Shown here: piece by piece, positions 12,401 to 23,250 of the stretch | How positions within the stretch are numbered: position 1 is the stretch's first letter | Layout: every line of letters begins with the position of its first letter | From: Ancylostoma caninum | Lineage: Eukaryota > Nematoda > Chromadorea > Rhabditida > Ancylostomatidae | Assembly: GCA_037903475.1 (NCBI GenBank) | Contig: JBAJFG010000638.1 | Span: forward strand, 1-64,000 | Direction: 5' to 3' | DNA length: 64,000 nucleotides | Made by a program: the position numbers and the translations under genes | Notes under the pieces: generated by a model | The model's database searches: none | The model's input: the letters and a program-made list of their open reading frames with translations, nothing else | Told to the model about the DNA's origin: nothing

Positions 12401-15395
12401 TTACGGTTTTGGTAGGAAAATAAACTTTTCTAGAAAGAAACTCAAAAACAATCCTCTGCAGACTTATAAATTCAGGACACTAGCATTGAGAACTGGAAAG
12501 AGACAAAATTTTCGACTCCACCGGTCACTTCTGACGTGAGGTAACCAGCTCACCTCACAGAATATGTGCATGAATGTGACCCGGTAGAACGAAATGAAAC
12601 CCATCTGGCTTGAAATTTTGCACAATAGGATGGTACAATATCTGCTGTGCTCGCTAGTCACTCTTACACCACAGAATACCGCACGCAACGCACCACCTAC
12701 ACAACGCGGCAGACCAGATGGATACTGCAGTTGTCAGGCGTTGCAGGTATTGATGTTTGGTTCATTTTCTCACCCAAGTGTTTCAGAGTAGAGACAAAGA
12801 AGCAAACAGAATGCCGGACAACAACAACATCCAGCTAACCTGCCGCGTCGCGTAGGAAGCGCGGTGCAGAAGATCAGGCGGCCGATATTCCGCGGTGCAA
12901 GAGTGATTGAGAGGCACTGCATGCCATTGTTACCCCCCAATCTCAAGGAGAAAAAGTCAAAAATGAAATTGGGAAATATCAGCGAGATTCAAGCCCTCAG
13001 TGCTTCATAATAAATCTGCTAATTCCCCACTAGGCCGTATATTGAAGGGTGACGTTTGATCTTCTACAGGAGTTTACTGAAAATTCCTAGGATCGGAGGG
13101 CAAAAAAAAAAAAGACTTTTCTGTAGCGCATTGTAAGGCGAAGCTTCTAAACAGATATGTAGGCTCCATTTCAATTTGTAATATGTCAATATCCTTTAGA
13201 AGAAATTTTCGGTGGCCTAGCCTAAATCCATAAGCCTCGTCTAAATCAGAGAAAAGTCAAAAATCCGCCGCCCTAGCTCTCAAACCATCCACCACCGCCC
13301 AAGTTGAGATCCGCAGCATCCAAGTTACCCTTATCCGTTGCAAATCTACTTTTCAGGTCGAGTTTTAAAGAAAGTCGCTTTGAGCACATTTAGATTTTTC
13401 GCTCGTCTAGGATTTAAAATTGGCGTGCTGAGTATCGACTATGCACATTAAGTCAACGCGCCAAATAGCCCTACATTTTGGGACATGATGGGTTCATCTT
13501 TTATAAATGGTAATATTCATCGGCTGCAGCATTCGAAACATCAAATGAATTTGCTAAAGTTTACCTGAAACACTAAAAACAGATGAATTTAATGAGGACG
13601 TGTGTCATTTTATCCGATGTCAAGATTTGGTAGGGGGGGGGTTACAATAATTTTTGGATGAAGCTTGGAAGAGTAGTTAATGATGGAATTTTTAGGTGCA
13701 TATATATTAGCCCGCTGCAAATCAAAAGATGTAGATCAAAAAATTCTTAGAAGGATATGTTTCTTTGTCGAATTCAATCGCTCCTGTTTTCTGTGGAGAA
13801 GAGTATAACCCATAAAACCTCAAAACTTTTGGATGCAGATGCACTCCACGCGAAGTATAAACATAGCAACGGAGTCGCCCGCGGATTCGAGTCACCAAAA
13901 ATCGATAGATACGCATCAAAATCTACTTGGCATTTGCGACGGCTATGGAAAGCGTGGGGTGTAGTGGAAGCCCTTGAACTCAAACGAGCGGAAAACTGAT
14001 GGAACACCTTTTTTCTGGGCCGACACGGTCCAAACCCGCATGGATTAATGTGCAAGTGCTGGGTTGTGGGTAAGGAGGGATGGTCTTGCCTCTGCCGCTG
14101 TACAGGAAGCCGCCAGCGTCGTGAGCGAACGGCGTTATTGAGCTGGGTATCCTCGGGCTTAGCGCCGGAGTACGATGAGGTGGGCGTGAGTCTGCGGACT
14201 CCTTCTTCGGTGAAGGAGCTCCGGATCTAGCGGCGTCCGCACCCCATTTGGTGCCGTAACGAGTCATCGAGTCTGCATAGCAAGCGAATAATCACAGAGA
14301 ACTCGTTTTACAGTTGAAACTATTTATCTTTAGGTCAGTCAAGGTAGTACTCAGTCTCTTCGACCCGTATGTAAGTGACTTTTTCCTCTACGAGATGCCA
14401 CAACATGCCGTACCACTCGATGCAGGGCACGTCGGGCATCTGCTCACTCTTCGCGGTTACGGACATCTGCAACTCGTCACCTGTTCTGTTCCGCTCGTAC
14501 TTCGCGTATCTGTCGTACGTCGGGATCGGCGACTCCTGACGCATCGGCGACGCACTCCTGCTGCGGTCCGGAATCGACAGCTTGCGCTTCTGGTGAGCTG
14601 GTCCTGAACAGATCGCATCAAGTGGAACATTTCTGAAGATGAATCTATTCGGCAGCTACCGTATCCAGCAGAGCGATGAGGCATTCTTTCGCGGGGGCTT
14701 GGTGGTACCTCATCTTCCACCAGCACAGGAACGGGAAGCTTGAATTTCGCGGGTGCCCTCCTTTCAGTGAGATCTTAAACGATTTTTTTTGTTGCAGAGG
14801 GAAAGATAAAGAGTCCACAAGTTGTCCACAAGTAATCAGTTTTTTTTTTCTGGAATTTTTTTTTACCTCCAAAAGGAAAATCCCACTAATTTCAGGTGTA
14901 TTGGGTCCGTTTTAGTTTCTGTTTTCAGGGCTAGACTCCTCGAGAAGTATAGCTATTCTCGCCGCTGTGACACGGCTACAATGTGTTCGGTGCTTATCGA
15001 TTTTTGCGGGTCAGCGACTGAAACAGCAGCGCACCGCCAACAATCAATACGCACTAAAACCAGTGTCGCACCGCTCCAGCGACCCCTCGTGAAGTATAAC
15101 AGTACCTAACAGTACAGTTTAGGACACAAATGAGAAAAACAGCGTCAAATATTCCTACCATAGGTCAATAATATTAGTGATCTCGAGTACTACATAAGTA
15201 CGCCCAAAGGTCCTCTACAATTCTGAACGGATTTTCACCAAGTAATACCCACTTTATGTTCCCTGGTCAGCATTATCTCCCTAATCCCAACACACTTTAC
15301 GATGTCAACAACAAAAACCTGTTACCTCGCGCTGGTTCGGACGAAGGAGTCCATCCGACCATTCCGATGGCATTGATTGGCTGCTCGATTATGTC
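9431..15395 (-). CDS. unidentified multi-exon protein with a possible FN3 end and a disordered Ser/Pro/Arg/Tyr-rich tail, C-terminal exons
   Basis: Eight minus-strand exons join in phase: 15326-15395, 14980-15017, 14867-14885 (a 19-nt micro-exon), 14660-14773, 14481-14603, 14036-14272, 9637-9793 and 9431-9557. They give 294 residues and a TAA stop at 9431-9433. The first exon reads INAIGMVGW...SSEPARV, which resembles the last strands of a fibronectin type III domain. The rest is low-complexity: an RSRSASP segment, proline-rich stretches, and the motif RSAGYG in two different exons (14660-14773 and 9637-9793), which suggests exon duplication. Every junction is GT-AG, though the acceptor at 14774 (TTTAAG) and the donor after 14036 are weak. 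Reading through that donor gives an alternative stop at 13980. Upstream exons must exist but were not found before the minisatellite. I do not recognise the protein; a sarcomeric or cell-adhesion protein is possible. Confidence 0.55.
10704..10947. mobile_element. MITE family A, copy 2 (inside the long intron of the 9431-15395 gene)
   Basis: It begins AAAGGGCAATTTATACT and ends with the inverse TATAAATTACCTTT, flanked by TA on both sides. The interior has repeated GACGTGCGTGCG/CGACTGATGCGCG words, also partly palindromic, shared with copies 1 and 3. It encodes nothing. The size and TA target suggest a Tc1/mariner-related MITE (inference). Confidence 0.8.
10950..13975. other. intronic DNA of the 9431-15395 gene, no further exon accepted
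   Basis: Several open stretches occur (for example 11248-11550 on +, 11898-12292 on +, and about 13265-13395 on -, where a short frame ends in NLGGGGWFES). None has both a supported acceptor and a phase that fits the flanking exons, so I left them out. The minus stretch ending at about 13272 is the likeliest missed exon. Confidence 0.35.
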
Positions 15396-15774
15396 CTGAA
15401 ATACAAAAATTTTAGAGAATAGCTTGGTTTAACAGCGGGCAAGGCGGGTTGTTTGCATATGGACTATTGTTGAGGTGCTAAACGAGCTAGGCTACTACAA
15501 CAGCTATTAAATTGTCCAATTTCCGGAACAGATCCTGACTTATGAATCTGATGAGTGTAAAAAAAGCAAAAAATATTGAAATGTATCAATGAAAGAGTTC
15601 ATCAGAATCAGCTATCTTCTAACACCTGACTGGAAGCGATTCATTTCCGCGGGTCCAGAATTCCCGACCTGGTGACGAAAACGGCTTTTTATTTGTTGGT
15701 GCCACCCTTTTGGCATTGGCTTTGGTTCAGGGGGACAATATCATGACTTATAATAAAGGGCTTAGTCTGTCACG

Positions 15775-15800
15775 TGTGTGTGTGCGTGTGTGTGTGTGTC
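15775..15800 (+). repeat. (TG)n microsatellite
   Basis: Interrupted TG/CG dinucleotide run immediately left of the 59-bp minisatellite. Confidence 0.85.
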
Positions 15801-15851
15801 AGTGTGAAACGAAATTCGAGGGCGTGGCCTAGAGTGAAGAAAATGTTCTAC

Positions 15852-16735
15852 ACCGAGTCCACTGTTGCTGTAGGAGTGCGCCGGCGTCCAAAAGTGGGGA
15901 AACACCTGGAGTCGGGTCCAACGGTGTGATAAGGGTGCGCCGGCGTCCAAAAGTGGGGAAACGCCTGGAGTCGGGTCCAACGGTGTGATAAGGGTGCGCC
16001 GGCGTCCAAAAGTGAGGAAACGCCCGGAGTCGGGTCCAACGGTGTGATAAGGGTGCGCCGGCGTCCAAAAGTGGGGAACGCCTGGAGTCGGGTCCAACGT
16101 GTGATAAGGGTGCGCCGGCGTCCAAAGTGGGGAAACGCCTGGAGTCGGGTCCAACGGTGTGATAAGGGTGCGCCGGCGTCCAAAAGTGGGGAAACGCCTG
16201 GAGTCGGGTCCAACGGTGTGATAAGGGTGCGCCGGCGTCCAAAAGTGGGGAAACGCCTGGAGTCGGATCCAACGGTGTGATAAGGGTGCGCCGGCGTCCA
16301 AAAGTGGGGAAACGCCTGGAGTCGGGTCCAACGGTGTGATAAGGGTGCGCCGGCGTCCAAAAGTGGGAAACGCCTGGAGTCGGGTCCAACGGTGTGATAA
16401 GGGTGCGCCGGCGTCCAAAAGTGGGGAAACGCCTGGAGTCGGGTCCAACTGTGTGATAAGGGTGCGCCGGCGTCCAAAAGTGGGGAAACGCCTGGAGTCG
16501 GGTCCAACGGTGTGATAGGGGTGCGCCGGCGTCCAAAAGTGGGGAAACGCCTGGAGTCGGGTCCAACGGTGTGATAAGGGTGCGCCGGCGTCCAAAAGTG
16601 GGGAAACGCCTGGAGTCGGGTCCAACGGTGTGATAGGGGTGCGCCGGCGTCCAAAAGTGGGGAAACGCCTGGAGTCGGGTCCAACGGTGTGATAAGGGTG
16701 CGCCGGCGTCCAAAAGTGGGGAAACGCCTGGAGTC
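15852..16735. repeat. 59-bp minisatellite, about 15 copies
   Basis: The word GTGCGCCGGCGTCC recurs about every 59 bases from 15876 to 16696, fifteen times. The unit also contains AGTGGGGAAACGCC, TGGAGTCGGGTCCAAC and GGTGTGATAAG. Most copies differ by 0-2 bases, and several have one-base deletions in the A or G runs. The left-most copy is the most diverged. Because 59 is not a multiple of three and the minus strand has no stop in any frame, three overlapping minus-strand frames of 278-294 codons run through it. They are an arithmetic effect of the repeat and not evidence of genes. Confidence 0.97.
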
Positions 16736-18018
16736 CTACCTAAATCACCTAGATGTACATTGTTTCGTTTCGTATCCGTGTTCTCTTCCCATTCCGTTTG
16801 TGTCTGAATGAACCACTCTATCTTTCCCGTTTATACACACCGGTCGACCCTTATCACTTGAATTACCACAACAACCAGTTGAGCCTAAATCATTTCAGGA
16901 TAATTCACGGCTACTAAATTCGCTCATATGGAAGAGCATATCTTCGTTATGGGGGAAGCTACCCTCTACGGGATCAAGGGTTTCTCAGGAGAGCGATAGG
17001 ACAGATTTAATCAATCCATTTACACCTTCGTGTTTGCTTTCAACGTGCAGTATGCGAGCGAAGCGAGCAACAACAGAAGTCTGGAAGTCCGGCGTTAGCC
17101 GGACGGCCAGACTGGTGTACAATAAGGGGTTATAAAAATATACTTCTGTTAGTAGTGTGCAGAAAAATTTGGCAAAAATCTGGCACAAAAAGAGGATCTT
17201 CCTCGTGAGAAAGCTTCTCATATACGGAACTGTTCCAGAAATTTCTCGAAGAGCCTCATTCATATCTTGAAAATGAAAACTAAGCATTGACTATGACGGG
17301 TTTTCCATGGAAAAATGTTTGAGCTGTCGATAGGTTCCATAAAAAACCTTGAGCAACGATTCTGCAAAATAATTTTGGGATCTGCTTTTTACTTGATAAG
17401 CCAGGCAGTTCCATAGGACTAGCAATTTTCGCTCTGAACAGAGCGGTTCTCACGGGTTTGCGTTCGGATCGTAAAATTCCAGAACAGTGTGTACGTACTT
17501 TTTTTATTCCCAGCATGCTGGATATAGTCCGTTCCAAACGCGACAACAGTTGGATAACCGCGTGGATACTTTGCATTTCTCTAATTCCTCTGCAACTACT
17601 GCGCACTTTCCCTCGTTCTTTTCCTCTCTGCTGTCTTCCCAACTATCGTCCACGGTGGGACGCACTATACCCTAGAGAAAGTCGAAGGGAAGAACATAAG
17701 AGTGGTATTCAATGTAATTTGTCACCGTGGTAACACTCTCCAAAAAGTTGCAAAGCATCTATTATACTTGTGTATAGAAAAGGTGTGCTTAGAATAGAAT
17801 AAAAGCCTAGTAATTCAATCAACCTAGTCAATAATTCAGGAACCGGTTTGAAAATTCGAACACTCAAGAAAGTAGGAGCCCTCCTTCTTTATCCTACAGG
17901 GCTGCATTTCTCACTTTTTTTGCGCATTCGAATCTCTATCCCATCAGATTTCTAATATATACTTATTACTAGCTCACTGACCTAGTAAATCAACTATTCA
18001 CTCACTCTGAATGGATAC

Positions 18019-18148
18019 CTGGCGTCATTGAGGCGATCGAGATGGTTGAACGTTGCCGAAATGAAGGGAATACTCTTTCCGCTCAGAGTCCAATGACCTA
18101 AACAATCCACCACTATTGCTCCCATGCTTATTGATCGGATGCAAAGAC

Positions 18149-18199
<51 letters not shown>

Positions 18200-18324
18200 T
18201 CACCTTCCAGGTCGAGAAACTTCAGTCGTTCTGGTCCTCTGCCTCTTACTACTGACTCAACACTAAGGTATCGAACGTCATCAGTGCTTAGACCGTAGTC
18301 GGGTAAAGAGCTCAGCGGGGCCAT
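18019..18324 (-). CDS. possible leucine-rich-repeat protein, first two exons
   Basis: Exon one starts with ATG at 18324 and ends at 18204, and exon two is 18097-18019. The junction is phase 1 and both ends are GT-AG. A tttttcaa...cttcag acceptor lies six bases before the ATG, as expected for a trans-spliced start. The peptide begins MAPLSSLPDYGLSTDDVRYL and contains RLKFLDLEG followed by SGKSIPFIS and NHLDRLND. This spacing is like the LxxLDLxG...LT..S...I...F.xLxxL pattern of F-box/LRR proteins (inference). The intron is almost entirely a (TC)n repeat on the coding strand. Later exons, which should start in phase 2 below 18019, were not found. It may be a fragment. Confidence 0.5.
18152..18198 (+). 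repeat. (GA)n microsatellite inside an intron
   Basis: Uninterrupted GA repeat of about 23 units. On the minus strand it is a (TC)n tract starting only a few bases after the GTGAG donor of the 18019-18324 gene. Confidence 0.97.
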
Positions 18325-19288
18325 TCAGTCCTGAAGTCAATGTTTTTTTTTCAACAAAGGAGCACTCAATGTAAGAAAAAGCGAGAAAATTCGTTGGAAA
18401 TAGAGATGGATAACTGGGAAAATGTGAGGTGTATGCAATATTTCGAATATGCAAACGGATCAATGACCTTTGCGATCCGAAAAAAAATTGCTGAATAATG
18501 TTTATTCTTGTGGAGCACTTCCTTTAAAGCTGGTTAGATTCGAATCCATAGCACCTTGCAGGGATTGCTTCAAAGTGTGGCGGAAACTTTACAATTCTAC
18601 TCCGATGTCGGGACTCATGTTTTTGGCAAGATTTTCGCTAGCAAAGTGGATAAACCGGACGAGTTCCCCCAGCAAATAGGTCTTAATAAATTGTCTATTT
18701 TCTTTCCTTTATCCTAAATTTGATCTGATAGGTCAATTTCTTATGTCCGACACGTCTCATGTGGTGTCCATGAAAAAAATGTTCAGCTACCTCCTCGACT
18801 TTCGTCCAATGTTCCCTGGATCAGCCCATCGTGTGCATTTTTCCCCGGGGATTTCATCCACTCTCGATAAGAAGAAGTAAAACCTTCCTGAGAGCATTTA
18901 TGGATACCAAACATTGTTGAACTGTCCTTCGAGTCTTACTGGTGCATTGAACATTCAAGCGAAAGGTAGCATTTAGACTGCTGAAGAAGTTTGAGAAATT
19001 GCGGACGGCTATATCAACAAGTTCTTCGGAAGGGCGTGACTCTTATGAGGACAAGAGTTACAGGGACAGGCATAACAGGTTATATTTCTATTTGGAACCG
19101 GAAGAAGGCGAAAAGACGGGAATTCCGAAGGTCAGTTAATGGATACCGGTTAAGCCGAATTCAATGTGGGGGGGGGGGGGTTGGGGGCGGGAAGAATCCC
19201 GACAATGCTATTATCTTGTGGCCACGGTTAGTGGAGTCTCCCTAGTAGGGTGGTTCTCCAGTAATCTAAACAGGTAGAGGTACAACAG

Positions 19289-20216
19289 ATCGAAAGTCAG
19301 AGAGTAATTTCTGTGAGAAGTGGCTTCACGAGCTGCTCCTCCAGAAATTTTTGCGCGGAATTCGCAGAATGCGATTTCGCACATTGTTTTCTTGGGAGAA
19401 AACACAAGGAGAAACGGCAGAGACACCAACAAATTGCTCGAATTGTTTTGCTGCTCGAAGGTAGCCCTAAATTGGAATCGATGAGTGGAACTGAATTATT
19501 TTAATCTTGTCTGAGGTCCGATCGAGAGAACGGCGATGTCAATGGAATGTGCGTATGCTCAGACAAAGTGCCGAGGCGCAGATGGTGCGACGAAGTCTCC
19601 TAATCCAGAAATCTGAGTCTAAGTAAGCCCCACGGGTTTTTTGTCGGAACTTAAAAGGATTCTTCAGCTTGATCGTCTTCAAAAATTTTTCAGCTCAATC
19701 AGCTTAAGTTGGTTTTAGCAAAAATCCGGAAAGGGTATACCTCGCAAACGAGATCTGGTTTTTGGACAAGCCAGAATCCAGCCTCGAAAGCACTGGATAT
19801 GGGTAACTGCTGCGTCATTGACCTATTCGCGCTCGCGTTTTCGCGCATTTTCTGAAGTTTTATCTTATTTCAGTACACGAATTTTCAATGGATTTCCTAG
19901 GTTTGGTCATTGTGAGTGATCATATTGTTTGGTAAACATCACTGCATTAACATCATTGTATTATAAAAAATTGCCGCTACAGTGCGACTCAATGATGAGC
20001 CAACAGGAACTGTACGAGGAGCAGGAACGGGTGGCCCAGTGGTAGCCAACAGGTAAAGTCAGTAGCCCCTTTGGTGGTGGGATTGAAGAATATTTCCGAA
20101 AGGGTTTTTCATTTATTTCTTTTTCACTTTTTGTTTTTTTTTTCATTTCTTTTCTAACACTTCTAAGCTCCACGCCCATTCATAGCGGACGAGTTTTTTT
20201 TTTCAGCAAAATGTGA
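19289..20216 (+). CDS. unidentified protein, five C-terminal exons
   Basis: Five plus-strand exons join in phase: 19289-19460, 19719-19802, 19874-19911, 19983-20052 and 20207-20216. The TGA stop is at 20214-20216 and the total is about 124 codons. Readable segments are KWLHELLLQKFLRGIRRMRF, ERVYLANEIWFLDKPESS, RIFNGFPRFGHLRL and a glycine-rich GTVRGAGTGGPVV near the end. The second to fourth exons are supported by acceptors with good pyrimidine tracts and by donors gtaact, gtgagt and gtaaag. The first exon is open in all three frames, so its inclusion rests on phase alone. I do not recognise a family, and no transmembrane segment is visible. Upstream exons were not found. Confidence 0.5.
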
Positions 20217-20219
20217 TAT

Positions 20220-22100
20220 GATTTTCTACCCTCGTTGTCGTTGAGACGAACCGCTAGTGCAGACTATATCTGGAGTTACCAGAAGAACTCGTCCAACTTA
20301 GAACCCTCAGTGAGCACTACCTTTTGGAAATGTTCGACGATTCCGCCACAAAGAAGAATTATAATAAATTTCTCTCATTTCAATAGAACTCCGCAAATTA
20401 ATTTGGTTCTACCCAAATCGGATCATTATGGTTTACTTTGATGTTTTTACTCTCCTTTATAGGAACTCATGTAGAGCCGGGCGAGCGTTGGCTTCTTTAG
20501 GGGGAAATTATTCTAATGATTACTTTCCGGTAGAAAACATTAAGAAGGAGAATTTCACCGCATTGGATGGGTCAGAATCCGGTTTTGCCCCAACTTTATT
20601 CGAATTTGTTTCTAAATCAAAAATAACCGAAAATATGCGAACAGTCGGAAATTCATTGGGTTTCAGCAGAACAAAAATAAATAAGTACTTGGTGAGAAGT
20701 TCTATTGCTTCAAAACTGCGGGGGACAGGAAAAATCTGAGAAACTTTTCGTTTAAATGAAGAAAGGCAGTGGACAAATATCAGGCTAAGCGAATCGAGAC
20801 GACGACGTGACAGAAGCAGTGCGGACGTGTGAGAGCCGAAGTGAGGACCAAAACTCTTGGTAGAGAACGCTGCGCAGTTGTTTAAATAGCGAATAGTTAC
20901 CGTCGGGGCGTGGCAGAAAATGTGAAAGCTGATTAGGAGGGGAGGGGGCGAGCCGCGGGGCCACGCCGCGTACCGTACCTGCGTGCCAACGACCGCAACC
21001 GGTTGACTCCCCGGGCGGGCAACCCGAACACGCGAAAAAAGAACGCGCGGGCCTCTCGGAAATCAGCCATGTCACCGAGGTTCGCATCAAGATCAAACAG
21101 AACGCTCTGACTCACGTGGCGCCCGTAAAAGGTGCTGCTCGACTAAGTCGCGGTTAAGTGGTCTCCCACTCAAGCTGAGCAACAGTGCAGGCCTATGAGA
21201 GGGCCTAAGATCAACATGGATGAAAAAGATTTTATTAAAACTTAGTACAGAATAACGTGTCATTGACGATGCACTTCATATACTACCATGCGCGTTGTCC
21301 AATTATTTCACTTAACTGAAACCAGTTCTTTTTCGTCCTGAAACAGGATTCCATTTAAATTTTCAAATTTATGAACGTACTATTGCTGATATTCGAAATG
21401 TGAACGTTGTTCTCTGGAGTGTCAAGTGGTGGAAGCACAGGAGCCATAGCGGCATGGTGGATAATTGCAGCGATCTGGAAGAATAGCAGCAATATCCTTT
21501 TGGTTAATTGACTTCCTGGACACTGGTTTGCTTAAGCCAGATTCTTTAGGCTATCCTGCTTGGAATCCAATGCTACCAGGGTAAAAATCAGGTAGAAGAT
21601 GGATCAAATATGAAGCAGCACTAAGTAATAATTTAACCACGCTACGTGAGAAATTTGAAATTCTGGCTTTCCACGAACCCTGGATGTTTTACCAACAACG
21701 TTGCGTTAACTTATTTACGACCGTCTCAAGTTGACTTCTGAGTTTTTTACGAGAAGTAACACTTGCACTTCGAGCCTGATCAGATGGAAGAATTACAAAA
21801 TAGACATGTCATCCCGCTAATAAATCACTATTTTATGCACTAAAATACCCTTGTGATCCCAATGTGAACGTGCATGTCCAAATGATAAGATTTTTTAGAG
21901 CAACATTGAACAATATATAGCAATAAACAATGCGAATGTTCAGAAATCAGTAGGTTCTTGGAGTTACCTTTAGATGTGAAAATTCTCGTGCAAACTACAG
22001 GTACTCTACGCGGTAAACCTGAGCCAAAGGTCTACGCCAAGCACAATTTAACCTCCCAGACCTCTTAGCCGTTATCTATAATTGCCGCGGGATAAAACTG
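20220..22100. other. no gene recognised; contains a GC-rich block at 20930-21130
   Basis: The GC-rich block has overlapping minus-strand frames without a recognisable family. A plus frame at 20428-20739 is open for 103 codons but has no motif and no splice support. The remainder is A/T-rich. Confidence 0.35.
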
Positions 22101-22501
22101 ACGCATCGAGACACAACGCAAATTAAGGAGTGAAAAGAGAAACCCTGCCCGGTAGGAACTGTTCCTCGTTTTGCTGTCGCGACTTCCGCGTGAACAAACT
22201 CCGTTTCTATTTTTGTCGAGACAACATTCACAAGTTTCACAGCCCGTACAGGATCCATATACATATGTATGTCTCTCTGAGCAAAACGGTGAAAACCAAC
22301 TCTACGATTGCTTCATTCAGAAGAAGCGCTGCTCCGAAACTTCTGACGTTTTAAAAGACCAAAATTCAATTGTGGATTATTCAACCTCGTTAGATCTAAG
22401 TGCTTGGTTGCACTTGTGTATTGTGTACTTGTCAATGTTAGCGGTCTATCCAGTGTTGCTTACACTAACATTTTCTAATGACTGTCTCAAAGAGCGTGTT
22501 G

Positions 22502-22536
22502 AAATAAACAAATAAATAAATAAATAAATAAATAAT
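22502..22536 (+). repeat. (AAAT)n tract, probable LINE 3' tail
   Basis: AAATAAAC followed by seven AAAT units, directly after a plus-strand open region (22171-22515). RTE/CR1-type LINEs often end in such short tandem tails, so this may be the 3' end of a decayed LINE insertion (inference). Confidence 0.6.
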
Positions 22537-22930
22537 ATGGATGCTCAGTGAAATTCTGGAGAGGCGCGTTACTTTTGCGCGCAGCAAACATGAAAAACGC
22601 CTTATCAATCTATAAACTGTAGTTCGACACTAGAATATTTGTCTAAAATGAGTCTAGCTGAAAACCCGCCATTCACATGCACTTCGCAGGTGTTAAGGTA
22701 TGGATAATAGGGTAAGAATGACCATATTAGAGGCTAGAGAAACGAAGGAACTGATAGAATCCCCAAAGAGTTGAAAAGATACGCCATGAGCAACAGATGG
22801 GTGTAGACAAAGTCACACACTGGTAAACTTTTCATGTGTGCCAGGTGAAGGATAAATTTGGGCACTTTAACTCGTTTGTCTTGGGTAATATCAACGATTC
22901 AGATATGAAGGAGACTACACTGCTACGTAC

Positions 22931-23044
22931 CGCATAGCCGCGTCGCATAATCTGTCTAATTGTCTGCGCATTCTCGCAGTGCACCGAAAACATCGTTTTG
23001 GCTCTCGATCGATTCTGTGGTTTCGCGCTTTCCGGACCACACAT
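22931..23044 (-). CDS. possible first exon of an unidentified protein
   Basis: A 38-codon frame starts with ATG at 23044 and ends exactly at a GTACGT donor (22930). It begins MCGPESAKPQNRSRAKT and contains FSVHCENAQTIRQIMRRGYA, a composition unlike the surrounding DNA. An ACATAG acceptor lies five bases before the ATG, which could be a trans-splice or cis-splice site. No downstream exon in phase 0 was identified. The family is not recognised. Confidence 0.35.
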
Positions 23045-23205
23045 GACTTCTATGTATATCTATCTGTGCATGGTACTACAGTTTAAGTAGTACTTGAACT
23101 TTTCGTAGTTCAGGTAGTACGGCAACTCTCAATAACTAACTGCAAAATTTCTTACCACGTGCCTGACAATGACACACGGGTCTAGGCTTATGATTGATGA
23201 TTACA

Positions 23206-23250
23206 ACAGATGATTAAACACCACATTACGTGATGTTTAATCATCTGTTT
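23206..23250. repeat. short perfect inverted repeat (hairpin)
   Basis: AACAGATGATTAAACA and its exact reverse complement, ending at 23250, are separated by about 13 bases. The 16-bp stem sits in intergenic DNA with no adjacent gene end that would make it a terminator. Confidence 0.7.

Noticed and set aside
15762..16713. Three overlapping minus-strand ORFs of 278-294 codons, the longest in the window
   Set aside because: They are the same 59-bp repeat read in three frames, with no splice signals, start context or non-repeat domain.
16985..17287. Minus ORF of 100 codons after an ATTTTCAAG acceptor
   Set aside because: It stays open into hydrophobic low-complexity sequence, has no donor or partner exon, and no family pattern.
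20785..21115. GC-rich minus ORFs as a gene
   Set aside because: Two overlapping frames, no splice sites that fit and no recognisable domain.
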